From positions 1-10,027 of the forward strand of contig CADCUU010000498.1 of assembly GCA_902805995.1 (NCBI GenBank): DNA of 10,027 bases, in the 5' to 3' direction. The translations under genes and the position numbers were made by a program. Source of the stretch: an uncultured Rubellimicrobium sp. (GTDB taxonomy: Bacteria; Pseudomonadota; Alphaproteobacteria; Rhodobacterales; Rhodobacteraceae). Below are positions 1 to 6,208 of this stretch, piece after piece (position 1 is the first letter of the stretch; each line of letters opens with the position of its first letter). The notes beneath the pieces are model-generated. The model was not told where the DNA came from. It saw only the letters and a program-made list of their open reading frames with translations, and searched no databases.

Positions 1-1
1 C

Positions 2-568
2 TCGGGCCATTTCGGCCTTGACATGGTGGAGGGTGACCCGGCCCGCACGCTGGAGATCGCCCGCACCCTGGGCGTCCAGAAGGTCTTCGTTCCCTGGATC
101 TCGCCCGACCAGCGCGGCACGGACCTCGACTCCTGGCGCACCTTCGCGAACAGGGTGGCGGCGGCGCTCGCGCCCATTCGTGACGCGGGGCACGCCGTGG
201 GCTGGCACAACCACGACTGGGACTTCGCCCCCGTGGGCGGCACGACGCCCATGGACCTGATGGTCGATGCCGGCCTCGATCTGGAACTCGACCTGGGCTG
301 GGTCACGCGGGCCGGCCTCGACCCGGTGGACACCCTGCGCCGCTTCTCGGGCCGCGTCCGCGCCGTCCACGTCAAGGACATCGCCCCCCAGGGCGAGAAC
401 GCCGAAGAGGACGGCTGGGCCGATGTGGGCCACGGCATCCAGACCTGGCCCGTGATCAAGGCCGAGCTCGACGCCCAGGGCATCGACCATTTCGTGATCG
501 AGCACGACAACCCCGCCGACCACGCCCGCTTCGCGCGCCGGTCGCTGGAGACCGTCCAGGCCTGGTGA
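2..568 (+). CDS. Sugar phosphate isomerase/epimerase, TIM-barrel family (5'-truncated by window edge)
   Basis: The reading frame is open from base 2 to the TGA at 566-568, and the residues before the first in-window ATG at 23 (SGHFGLD) read like family sequence, so the gene begins outside the window and this is roughly its C-terminal two thirds. The fold is the xylose-isomerase-like (AP endonuclease family 2) TIM barrel. Visible metal and substrate-site signatures, in order, are the W-H-N-H-D segment near 202-219, the E-L-D-L-G-W strand near 286-303, the V-H-V-K-D strand near 364-381, and the C-terminal I-E-H-D segment near 496-510, which fit the His/Glu/Asp metal ligands of this family. The enzymes interconvert or dehydrate sugars, polyols or their phosphates in the cytoplasm; the substrate cannot be read from the sequence. 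The Gfo/Idh/MocA dehydrogenase starts 46 bases downstream on the same strand, a common pairing in sugar and inositol catabolic operons. Confidence 0.85.
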   Translation, partial: SGHFGLDMVEGDPARTLEIARTLGVQKVFVPWISPDQRGTDLDSWRTFANRVAAALAPIRDAGHAVGWHNHDWDFAPVGGTTPMDLMVDAGLDLELDLGWVTRAGLDPVDTLRRFSGRVRAVHVKDIAPQGENAEEDGWADVGHGIQTWPVIKAELDAQGIDHFVIEHDNPADHARFARRSLETVQAW

Positions 569-614
569 CCGCCGGGTCCTCCTTGCCCCCATTCCCTTTC
601 GAACGGACAGCACC

Positions 615-1745
615 ATGACCAAGCTCGGCGTCGGCATCATCGGCTGCGGCAACATCTCCGCGGCCTATCTCAAGCTCGGCCCTTCCTTCGCGAACCTCGA
701 CCTGCGCGCGGTGGCCGACATCAACATGGACAACGCGCGGTCTCGCGCCGCGGAGTTCGGCGTGCGCGCCGAGACCGTGGATGACCTCCTCGCGGCGTCC
801 GACATCGACGTGATCGTCAACCTGACGGTCCCCGCCGTCCACTACGAGGTGTCGCGCCAAGTCCTCGAGGCCGGCAAGCACGTCTACAGCGAAAAGCCCC
901 TCGTCCTGACTCTGGAGGAAGGCGAGCGCCTGCGGGAACTCGCGGAGTCCAAGGGCCTCCGCGTGGGCTCGGCCCCCGACACGTTCCTCGGCGGATCGCA
1001 CCAGCAGGCGCGCCAGGCCATCGACGAAGGCCGCGCAGGCCGCATCCTGGGCGGCACCGCCCATGTGATGGGCCACGGGATGGAGAAGTGGCACCCCAAC
1101 CCGGACTTCTTCTTCGCCCCGGGCGGCGGGCCGGTCCTCGACATGGGGCCGTACTACATCACCAACCTCGTCCAGCTCATCGGGCCGGTGAAGACGGTGA
1201 CGGCGATGGCCAAAGCGGGCATGGCGACGCGCACCATCCAGAACGGCCCCCGCAACGGCGAGGTGCTCCAGGTCGCGACGCCCACCGACATCCACGCGAT
1301 CCTCGAATTCGCGAACGGGGCCACGGTCACGCTTGGCGCCTCCTGGGACGTGTGGAAGAACCGCCATGCCAACATGGAGCTTTACGGCGAGGACGCCTCG
1401 CTCTTCGTCCCGGACCCCAACTTCTTCGGTGGCACCGTGGAGATCGGCGGCGAGGGCGAGATCGAGGCGCTCCCCGCCAGCGAGCACCCCTTCGGTCAGG
1501 CGAACTTCACCACGGGCGACGGCCGCCACCTCGCCAACTGGCGCGGCGCGGGCTTGGCCGACATGGCGCAGGGCATCGCCGAGGGGCGCAAGCACCGCTG
1601 CGACATCGACCTCGCGGTCCATGTGGTGGACGTGATGACCGGCATCCTGCGGTCGGGCGAGGAGCGGCGCTTCGTGGACATGACCACCACCTGCGAACGT
1701 CCCGCCGCGCTGTCGGCCCAGGAGGCGCAGGCGCTCCTCGCCTGA
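615..1745 (+). CDS. Gfo/Idh/MocA family NAD(P)-dependent oxidoreductase
   Basis: A 376-residue protein, a normal length for the family. The N-terminal Rossmann fold opens with the dinucleotide-binding loop GIIGCGNIS (residues 7-15). The family signature Y-S-E-K-P-L is at 91-96, with Lys94-Pro95 the expected catalytic/nicotinamide-contacting pair. In the C-terminal alpha/beta domain the stretch GGPVLDMGPYY (171-181) supplies Asp176 and Tyr180, the Asp and Tyr that join the Lys in glucose-fructose oxidoreductase and dimeric dihydrodiol dehydrogenase. It should oxidise or reduce a sugar, inositol or related polyol with NAD(P) in the cytoplasm; the substrate is unknown. The ATG at 615 is chosen because the Rossmann strand begins immediately after it; the ribosome site upstream is weak. 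It lies 46 bases after the isomerase and probably shares its transcript. A 10-bp GC stem lies 13 bases after its stop. Confidence 0.92.
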   Translation: MTKLGVGIIGCGNISAAYLKLGPSFANLDLRAVADINMDNARSRAAEFGVRAETVDDLLAASDIDVIVNLTVPAVHYEVSRQVLEAGKHVYSEKPLVLTLEEGERLRELAESKGLRVGSAPDTFLGGSHQQARQAIDEGRAGRILGGTAHVMGHGMEKWHPNPDFFFAPGGGPVLDMGPYYITNLVQLIGPVKTVTAMAKAGMATRTIQNGPRNGEVLQVATPTDIHAILEFANGATVTLGASWDVWKNRHANMELYGEDASLFVPDPNFFGGTVEIGGEGEIEALPASEHPFGQANFTTGDGRHLANWRGAGLADMAQGIAEGRKHRCDIDLAVHVVDVMTGILRSGEERRFVDMTTTCERPAALSAQEAQALLA

Positions 1746-1758
1746 GGGGGCGCAACAG

Positions 1759-1783
1759 CGGGCGCCGGGTCGGCCGGCGCCCG
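1759..1783 (+). terminator. Strong GC hairpin after the Gfo/Idh gene
   Basis: A perfect 10-bp inverted repeat (arms 1759-1768 and 1774-1783) encloses a five-base loop, GTCGG. It begins 13 bases after the dehydrogenase stop codon and ends 19 bases before the next start codon. There is no T-run after it, so it is not a textbook intrinsic terminator; it could be a terminator of the GC-stem type, an mRNA 3'-end stabiliser, or a structure lowering expression of the downstream GFA gene. The structure is directly visible; the role is inferred. Confidence 0.5.
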
Positions 1784-1802
1784 ATGAGGGCAGGGGGATC
1801 GC

Positions 1803-2291
1803 ATGGACCAAAGAACGCTGACCGGCGGCTGCCAATGCGGAGCGGTCCGCTTCGTCCTGGACGCCCCGCCCGACAACGTCCACGTCTGCCATTGCCGGAT
1901 GTGCCAGAAGGCGGTTGGCGGCCCGTTCGCGGTGATCTGCCCAGTGGCCAAGTCCGCCTTCCACGTTGCCCGGGGCGAGATCGCCTGGTTCGCAAGCTCG
2001 GACGTCGCGCGGCGCGGCTTCTGCCGGGACTGCGGCACGCCCCTGATCTTCGACTATCCCCACGATCCGGGGATCGGAGTCATGGCTGGGTCATTCGACC
2101 GGCCCGATCTCGTGCCCCCGGTCGTGCAGTACGGAGTCGAAAGCAGGGTGCCTTGGTATGGCCATCTGCCGGACCTGCCCGGCGATCAGCCCACCTATTC
2201 GGAGGACCCGGACGGCATGCTGCCCCGCATCCAGGCCAGCAACCACCAGCACCCCGACCACGACACCGACGTCTGGCCGCCCAAGGCCTGA
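1803..2291 (+). CDS. GFA/CENP-V family zinc-binding protein
   Basis: A 162-residue protein with the full cysteine set of the GFA (glutathione-dependent formaldehyde-activating enzyme-like) fold: C-x-C at Cys10 and Cys12, the C-x-C-x2-C cluster at Cys29, Cys31 and Cys34 (sequence CHCRMC), and C-x2-C at Cys74 and Cys77 (CRDCGTPL). In this family these residues hold one structural and one catalytic zinc. The namesake activity, adduct formation between formaldehyde and glutathione, is disputed even for the founding member, so the family name should not be read as a proven reaction. The tail (residues 147-155, NHQHPDHD region) is rich in His and Asp and could bind additional metal. The start at 1803 is preceded by the purine-rich stretch AGGGGGAT at 1792-1799, a usable ribosome site. 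The hairpin at 1759-1783 separates it from the catabolic pair, so shared function with them is uncertain. Confidence 0.9.
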   Translation: MDQRTLTGGCQCGAVRFVLDAPPDNVHVCHCRMCQKAVGGPFAVICPVAKSAFHVARGEIAWFASSDVARRGFCRDCGTPLIFDYPHDPGIGVMAGSFDRPDLVPPVVQYGVESRVPWYGHLPDLPGDQPTYSEDPDGMLPRIQASNHQHPDHDTDVWPPKA

Positions 2292-2292
2292 G

Positions 2293-2320
2293 AGGGCCCA
2301 CCGCGAAGGGGGAGGGCCCT
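2293..2320. terminator. Possible convergent terminator stem
   Basis: Inverted 7-bp arms (AGGGCCC at 2293-2299 and GGGCCCT at 2314-2320) enclose a 14-base loop in the 36-base gap between the GFA gene and the convergent unknown gene ending at 2328. The symmetry would let it act in both directions. There is no T-run on either side, and each arm is itself a GGGCCC palindrome, so chance in GC-rich sequence is possible. Confidence 0.3.
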
Positions 2321-2327
2321 TGGGACG

Positions 2328-3089
2328 TCACGCCGCCTTGGGCGCGTCCTTTTTGGGCTGGAGCACCCGCCACTCCGCCCCGAGCTTCGCGATCACGTTG
2401 CGGCGCGGGTCCTCGGGCGGCAGTTCGTTCGGCTTGGTCTCGCCCAGTTCGGCCTGCATCTCGGTCAGGCGCCGCGCGACGGCCAGCCGCCGCATGGACA
2501 GCGCGGCCTGGGTGGGCGGGGGCAGCACGAAGCCCGGCCGGATGGAGCCCGGCAGCGGTGCGCCCTCCAGCGGCGCCTGGGTCGTGTGCAGGAAGCTCAC
2601 CAGTCCCGGCACGAAGATGAAGGCCGACAGGTTCCGCCCGGCATTCTCCAGTTCCAGCACGGAAAATTCGGTCTGCATCAGGACCGTGTAGGAGCCCTTG
2701 TCGTTGAGCGGCTGGAACGTCTCGAAGGGCAGCTTCTTCTGCGGCACGCCCAGCACGCGCGCAAAGGCCCCGGAGACCTGCCCGAAGTTCTTGGCGCCCA
2801 CCGCGGCCAGGAACCGCTCCGCCATTTTGGAAGTCGGGCCTTCGGCCTTCTGCGGGCCCGCGCCGTTGGTCGCGGCCTTGGGCACGAAGACCGTGACGCC
2901 CGAGGGAAGCAACAGCGCCTTGTCCTGCGTCACGGGGACGAGGTAGCGCCCCTTGCGCTCGGCCATGTCCCAGGCCCAGACCGGGCGGACGGCGCCGCGC
3001 ATGATGGTCGGGTCCGACAGGAGGACGGCGCGCAGGTTGCCCTCCACCGGCTTCACGTCGAACGGAATCTTGTTGAGCGTGATCTGCAT
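2328..3089 (-). CDS. Cysteine-free conserved-looking protein of unknown function
   Basis: A 253-residue protein that I do not recognise. It has no signal peptide and no membrane segment, and it lacks cysteine entirely. The N-terminal ~70 residues look like a beta-rich domain (MQITLNKIPFDVKPV, then a V-W-A-W-D-M-A-E-R segment at 37-45, and strands with L-L-L-P-S-G-V-T-V-F-V-P at 59-70). A Pro/Gly/Lys-rich linker follows (about 71-87), then a central domain (88-175) with strand-like V-L-M-Q-T-E-F-S-V-L-E-L at 136-147, a Pro-rich turn (172-192), a charged helix (about 193-217) and a Lys/Pro/Ala tail. The start at 3089 is supported by a GGAGG-type ribosome site in the sequence just upstream on the minus strand. 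It lies 75 bases after rlmN on the same strand, so it may be its distal operon partner. Codon use resembles its neighbours, arguing for a real gene. Confidence 0.75.
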   Translation of the reverse strand: MQITLNKIPFDVKPVEGNLRAVLLSDPTIMRGAVRPVWAWDMAERKGRYLVPVTQDKALLLPSGVTVFVPKAATNGAGPQKAEGPTSKMAERFLAAVGAKNFGQVSGAFARVLGVPQKKLPFETFQPLNDKGSYTVLMQTEFSVLELENAGRNLSAFIFVPGLVSFLHTTQAPLEGAPLPGSIRPGFVLPPPTQAALSMRRLAVARRLTEMQAELGETKPNELPPEDPRRNVIAKLGAEWRVLQPKKDAPKAA

Positions 3090-3133
3090 GGTGTCCCCTC
3101 CCCTGATCGGGCCGTGTCTAGCGGAGGGCGGGG

Positions 3134-3164
3134 CCCCGTGCCAGCCCCTACCCCGTGCCAGCCC
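3134..3164. repeat. 17-bp-period tandem duplication after rlmN
   Basis: Two perfect copies of a 14-base unit, CCCCGTGCCAGCCC, at 3134-3147 and 3151-3164, are separated by CTA, giving a period of 17. The second copy abuts the rlmN stop codon at 3165-3167, so the duplication lies wholly in the gap between rlmN and the unknown gene. It looks like a recent replication-slippage duplication; no function can be assigned. Confidence 0.9.
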
Positions 3165-4352
3165 TCAGGTGGGCGGCGCGATCCCCGCCTCGGCGGCGAC
3201 CTGCGCGCGTGACTTCCGCGCCCGTTCCGTCGCCGACTTGAGCTGCCCGCAGGCGGCCATGATGTCCTCGCCCCGGGGCGTGCGGATGGGGGACGCGTAG
3301 CCGGCCTTGTAGATGATGTCGGCAAAGGCCCGGATGCGGTTGTTGGAACTGCGCTTGTAGGGCGCGCCGGGCCATTCGTTGAAGGGGATCAGGTTGATCT
3401 TGGCGGGGATGCCCTCGATCAGCTTCACGAGCCGCCGCGCGTCCTCGTCCGAATCGTTCACCCCGTCGAGCATCACGTATTCGAAGGTGATCCGCTCCGA
3501 GTTCGACAGGTTCGGATACTCCCGCAGCGCGTCCAGAAGCGTCGCGATGTTCCACTTCTTGTTGATCGGCACGAGGACATCCCGCACCTCGTCCGTGGTC
3601 GCGTGGAACGACACCGCAAGCTGGCAGCCGATCTCGGTCGCGGTGCGCGCGATTTCGGGCACGACGCCGCTCGTGGACAGGGTGATCCGGCGGCGCGACA
3701 GTTGCAGCCCCTCGGCGTCCATGGCGATCTTCATCGCGTCCCGCACCGCGTCGAAGTTGTAGAGCGGCTCGCCCATGCCCATCAGCACGATGTTGCTGAG
3801 GAGGCGCGTCTCGTCCTTGGGGGCGCCCGGCACCGGCCATTCGCCCAGGTCGTCGCGCACCAGCATGACCTGGCCCACGATCTCCCCGGCGGTGAGGTTC
3901 CGGACCAGCCGCTGCGTGCCAGTGTGGCAGAAGGAGCAGGTCAGCGTGCACCCCACCTGCGAGGAGACGCAAAGCGTGCCGCGGTCCTCCTCCGGGATGT
4001 AGACGGTCTCGACCTCGTGCCCGCCCTGGATGCGGACGAGGTACTTGCGCGTCCCGTCCGAGGAGACCTGCTTGGACACGATTTCCGGCAGATCCACGGC
4101 AAAGGCCCCGGCGAGCAGCGCCCGGTAGTCCTTGGCGAGGTTGGTCATCAGGGTAAAATCCCGCACACCCCAGTGATAGATCCACTGCCAGACCTGGTTC
4201 ACACGCATCCGGGCCTGCTTCTCGGGCGTGCCGGCCGTGACGAAGGCATCGCGCATCTGATCGCGCGTGAGGCCGACGAGGTTCACCGGCCCCGCCGGAA
4301 CCTTCCGCGGAATGGTGTGCACGTCCTGCGTGATGGGGGCGGAAAGCGTCAT
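3165..4352 (-). CDS. rlmN: Dual-specificity 23S rRNA/tRNA adenine-C2 methyltransferase RlmN (radical SAM)
   Basis: A 395-residue radical-SAM enzyme that methylates C2 of A2503 in 23S rRNA and, in characterised homologues, A37 of some tRNAs. The [4Fe-4S] cluster motif C-x3-C-x2-C is Cys135, Cys139 and Cys142 (CTLTCSFC). The two extra cysteines needed for the methyl-transfer mechanism are present: Cys128, seven residues before the cluster motif like E. coli Cys118, and Cys368 in the A-A-C-G-Q-L motif, matching the methyl-carrying Cys355. The SAM-binding G-M-G-E-P motif is at 192-196 and the C-terminal T-P-R-G-E-D-I at 358-364. The frame stays open upstream to 4529, but family homology begins at the ATG at 4352 ([10 protein letters not shown]), preceded five bases away by a GAGG ribosome site; the upstream part is arginine-rich shadow sequence. 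It follows ialB by 94 bases, but an intrinsic terminator lies between them, so rlmN may have its own promoter. Confidence 0.97.
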   Translation of the reverse strand: MTLSAPITQDVHTIPRKVPAGPVNLVGLTRDQMRDAFVTAGTPEKQARMRVNQVWQWIYHWGVRDFTLMTNLAKDYRALLAGAFAVDLPEIVSKQVSSDGTRKYLVRIQGGHEVETVYIPEEDRGTLCVSSQVGCTLTCSFCHTGTQRLVRNLTAGEIVGQVMLVRDDLGEWPVPGAPKDETRLLSNIVLMGMGEPLYNFDAVRDAMKIAMDAEGLQLSRRRITLSTSGVVPEIARTATEIGCQLAVSFHATTDEVRDVLVPINKKWNIATLLDALREYPNLSNSERITFEYVMLDGVNDSDEDARRLVKLIEGIPAKINLIPFNEWPGAPYKRSSNNRIRAFADIIYKAGYASPIRTPRGEDIMAACGQLKSATERARKSRAQVAAEAGIAPPT

Positions 4353-4379
4353 GGCGGCCTCGGGAGGGGGGAGGGACCC

Positions 4380-4408
4380 CACATAGCAACGAAAAGGCCG
4401 GCTTCCAA
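4380..4408 (-). promoter_or_regulatory. Possible rlmN promoter overlapping the ialB terminator
   Basis: On the minus strand, TTGGAA (4408-4403) and TATGTG (4385-4380) are separated by exactly 17 bases, in the correct place to give an rlmN leader of about 20 bases. The -35 match is four of six and the -10 match three of six. The -35 box lies in the loop side of the ialB terminator. The match is weak, but it is the only plausible spot in the 40 bases between terminator and start codon. Confidence 0.3.
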
Positions 4409-4420
4409 GGGAAACCGGCC
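4392..4420 (-). terminator. Intrinsic terminator of ialB
   Basis: On the minus strand, 26 bases past the ialB stop, GGCCGG (4420-4415) pairs with CCGGCC (4401-4396). After one A/C mismatch the stem continues with four more pairs (4413-4410 with 4406-4403), closing a three-base loop, and the stem is followed at once by TTTT (4395-4392). This is the one hairpin in the window with a proper U-tract, and so the best-supported terminator. Confidence 0.8.
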
Positions 4421-4446
4421 CAAAGGTCCTGCGGCGATGGCGCGCG

Positions 4447-4977
4447 TCAGCTCGCGCAGCGGCTCGAGGCTTCCTCGATGGAGGAGGTGAAGCCCAGGAG
4501 CGAGAAGGTGTCGCGCGTGACGGTGCCACGGCCCGACTGCCCCGTCAGAGTCGCCTCGGAGCCGCCCCGGAGCGCGGTGACGATGGTCGCATCCTCCTCG
4601 GGCGAGGCGGGCCAAGCCCATTCGCCTTCGGTGAAGAGCTGGAACTGCGTCCCGCCGACATCGAGCGTCACGGTGGAGTTGGCGGCGAAGGGGTAGCCGC
4701 CGGTGAAGGTGACCTGCCCGTTCACGCCCTCCGAGGGGCGGTAGAAGACGAAGAGCAGCGTTTCGCCGCGCGACACCTCGACCGGCTGGCCGTCGCGGGT
4801 GTTCTCCACCCGGGTCGGGGCCGAGACCGCGAAGCACTCGGTCGGGTCGGCCTCCTGAAAGACGCTCCAGTCCGTGCTGGCCGCCACGCGGTTCGTCGTC
4901 TGCTCCTGGGCCAGCACCGGGCCCGCGACAAGGGCGGCAAGGGCGAGGGCCCCGAACCGCGAAAGGGTAGTGCGCAT
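4447..4977 (-). CDS. Exported IalB-family (invasion-associated locus B) protein
   Basis: A 176-residue exported protein. A signal peptide is clear: Arg2 and Arg7, a hydrophobic core (about residues 9-20), and cleavage expected after V-L-A (residue 23). The mature part matches the IalB family as found in Rhodobacterales: D-W-S-V-F near 36-40, E-C-F-A-V-S-A-P at 47-54, the R-G-E-T-L-L-F-V strand at 70-77, G-E-W-A-W-P at 118-123 and the C-terminal D-T-F-S-L-L-G-F-T at 156-164. Two cysteines, Cys48 and Cys174, could form one disulfide bridging the domain. IalB was named in Bartonella for erythrocyte invasion, but it is widespread in non-pathogens and its molecular role is unknown; virulence should not be inferred. 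ATG 4977 is chosen over the in-frame TTG at 4995 because a GGAGG ribosome site (4993-4989) overlaps that TTG and sits 11 bases before the ATG. It is divergent from the asparaginase gene. Confidence 0.88.
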   Translation of the reverse strand: MRTTLSRFGALALAALVAGPVLAQEQTTNRVAASTDWSVFQEADPTECFAVSAPTRVENTRDGQPVEVSRGETLLFVFYRPSEGVNGQVTFTGGYPFAANSTVTLDVGGTQFQLFTEGEWAWPASPEEDATIVTALRGGSEATLTGQSGRGTVTRDTFSLLGFTSSIEEASSRCAS

Positions 4978-5069
4978 CGTTCCGTCAGCCTCCAAAACAA
5001 GGGCCCGCCGCAGATCCTAAGGCCGCCCGGCGCAGTGCGGCGCGCGCCGTTCGCGGCTGGCGGGGGCTC

Positions 5070-5097
5070 TTCCAACCCGATAAAGGCCCAATAGCAT
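5070..5097 (+). promoter_or_regulatory. Possible asparaginase promoter
   Basis: The 190-base divergent gap between ialB and the asparaginase is very GC-rich except for one A/T island at about 5070-5097. Within it, TTCCAA (5070-5075) and TAGCAT (5092-5097) are 16 bases apart; the -10 matches the consensus at four of six positions, the -35 at three. Its position would give a leader of about 60 bases. The call is weak and is based on position and composition as much as on sequence. Confidence 0.25.
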
Positions 5098-5153
5098 CGC
5101 ATGGGCCGGGGGGCAAACCCCTGTCCGGTCACGTCGCTGCGCTTCGCCTGATC

Positions 5154-5159
5154 AGGAGG
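5154..5159 (+). promoter_or_regulatory. Ribosome binding site of the asparaginase gene
   Basis: A perfect AGGAGG lies seven bases before the ATG at 5167. It is the strongest ribosome site in the window and fixes the start, since downstream in-frame ATG codons have nothing comparable. Confidence 0.85.
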
Positions 5160-5166
5160 GTCCTCA

Positions 5167-6150
5167 ATGTCGGCGGTCGATCTCGTGGAGCTGTGGAGGG
5201 GCGACCTCCTGGAGTCGGTTCATCGTGGCCATGCCGTGGTCTGCGACGCCTCGGGCGAGGTGGTGACGGCCTGGGGCGACCCGGACGCGATCGTCTACCC
5301 GCGCTCCTCCTCCAAGATGATCCAGGCCCTGCCGCTTCTGGAATCGGGCGCGGCGGCGGCGGCGCGCCTGACGCCCGAGCACCTCGCGCTCGCCTGCGCC
5401 TCCCACCAGGGGGCGGCGATCCATACAAAGCGCGTGGAGGCCTGGCTTGCGGACGTTGGCCTGGGCGAGGGCGACCTCCGCTGCGGCAGCCACATGCCCT
5501 CCGACAAGCCCACCGCCGAGGCGCTGATCCGCGCGGGCGAAAAGCCCTGCCAGATCCACAACAACTGCTCTGGCAAGCATGCGGGGTTCCTGACGCTGAA
5601 CCGCCATCTGGGCGCAGGCCCCGACTACGAGAAGATCGACCATCCCGTGCAGCAATCCATCCACGCCGCCTGGGAGGAGGTGCTGGAGGAGCCCACCGCC
5701 GGCTGGGGCGTGGACGGCTGCTCGGCCCCGAACTTCGCCTCGTCGCTGCGGGGGCTGGGCCGGGCCATGGCCTCCTTTGCGACGGCCCGGACACGGTCCG
5801 GCACGCGCGCCGACGCCCAGCGGCAGCTCGTGGAGGCCATGATCGCGCATCCTGACCTCGTTGCGGGGGAGGGGCGGGCCTGCACCGAACTGATGCGCGC
5901 CTGCGAAGGCCGCGCCGCCCTCAAGACCGGGGCCGAGGGCGTCTTCGTGGGCATCCTGCCCGAACAGGGCCTGGGGCTGGCGCTCAAGATCACGGACGGG
6001 GCGACCCGCGCCTCCGAGGCGGTGATCGCGTCCCTGCTGGTCCGCCTCGGCGTCCTCGACGAAGGGCACCCGGTGGCGCAGCGCCTGACTTCGGGCGTGC
6101 AGCGGAACTGGCGCGGCATTCAGACCGGGCGCATCGTCACGCATCTGTGA
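5167..6150 (+). CDS. L-asparaginase, rhizobial inducible class (Asparaginase_II family, class 3)
   Basis: A 327-residue enzyme expected to hydrolyse L-asparagine to aspartate and ammonia in the cytoplasm; there is no signal peptide. It belongs to the Asparaginase_II family typified by Rhizobium etli ReAV, which is unrelated to the E. coli AnsA/AnsB enzymes and has a serine-beta-lactamase-like fold. The expected residues are present: the S-x2-K tetrad Ser47 to Lys50 (SSSK), Ser79 in ASHQG, the metal-site cysteine and lysine Cys134 and Lys137 in C-S-G-K-H-A-G, the second metal cysteine Cys185 in D-G-C-S-A-P, and Lys253 in L-K-T-G-A-E-G. These line up within about ten residues of ReAV Ser48, Lys51, Ser80, Cys135, Lys138, Cys189 and Lys263; the correspondence is from memory of the family. 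A consensus AGGAGG precedes the start. It stands alone on its strand, so no operon partner hints at regulation. Confidence 0.92.
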   Translation: MSAVDLVELWRGDLLESVHRGHAVVCDASGEVVTAWGDPDAIVYPRSSSKMIQALPLLESGAAAAARLTPEHLALACASHQGAAIHTKRVEAWLADVGLGEGDLRCGSHMPSDKPTAEALIRAGEKPCQIHNNCSGKHAGFLTLNRHLGAGPDYEKIDHPVQQSIHAAWEEVLEEPTAGWGVDGCSAPNFASSLRGLGRAMASFATARTRSGTRADAQRQLVEAMIAHPDLVAGEGRACTELMRACEGRAALKTGAEGVFVGILPEQGLGLALKITDGATRASEAVIASLLVRLGVLDEGHPVAQRLTSGVQRNWRGIQTGRIVTHL

Positions 6151-6167
6151 CCGGGATCGCGGCTTGC

Positions 6168-6197
6168 CGGGGCGCTTTCACCAGTCGCCGCGCCCCG
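6168..6197. terminator. Possible convergent terminator stem
   Basis: An 8-bp inverted repeat (CGGGGCGC at 6168-6175, GCGCCCCG at 6190-6197) with a 14-base loop lies in the 58-base gap between the convergent asparaginase and repeat-protein genes. Its position suits bidirectional termination, but there is no T-run on either strand. Confidence 0.4.
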
Positions 6198-6208
6198 TGG
6201 CCCTGCCC

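Noticed and set aside
456..2063. 535-codon open frame on the minus strand opposite Gfo/Idh and GFA
   Set aside because: It is antisense to two well-supported genes, has Arg/Gly/His-rich composition typical of GC-rich shadow frames and shows no recognisable domain.
1088..2620. 510-codon plus-strand open frame
   Set aside because: It runs out of frame through three real genes on both strands, and its Arg/Pro-rich product is a composition artefact.
3148..4389. 413-codon minus-strand frame overlapping rlmN in another phase
   Set aside because: It overlaps rlmN almost completely, and RlmN carries all the catalytic motifs in the other frame.
4353..4529. 59-residue N-terminal extension of RlmN
   Set aside because: It is Arg/Pro-rich, runs through the ialB terminator and into the 3' end of ialB, and RlmN homology starts at 4352.
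5106..5128. Imperfect hairpin CCGG-GGGG-loop-CCCC-CCGG between ialB and the asparaginase
   Set aside because: The two stem parts are out of register (a two-base bulge facing three bases), and runs of G and C make chance pairing likely.
5164..6144. 326-codon minus-strand frame opposite the asparaginase
   Set aside because: It is almost exactly antisense to a gene with complete active-site motifs and has no signature of its own.
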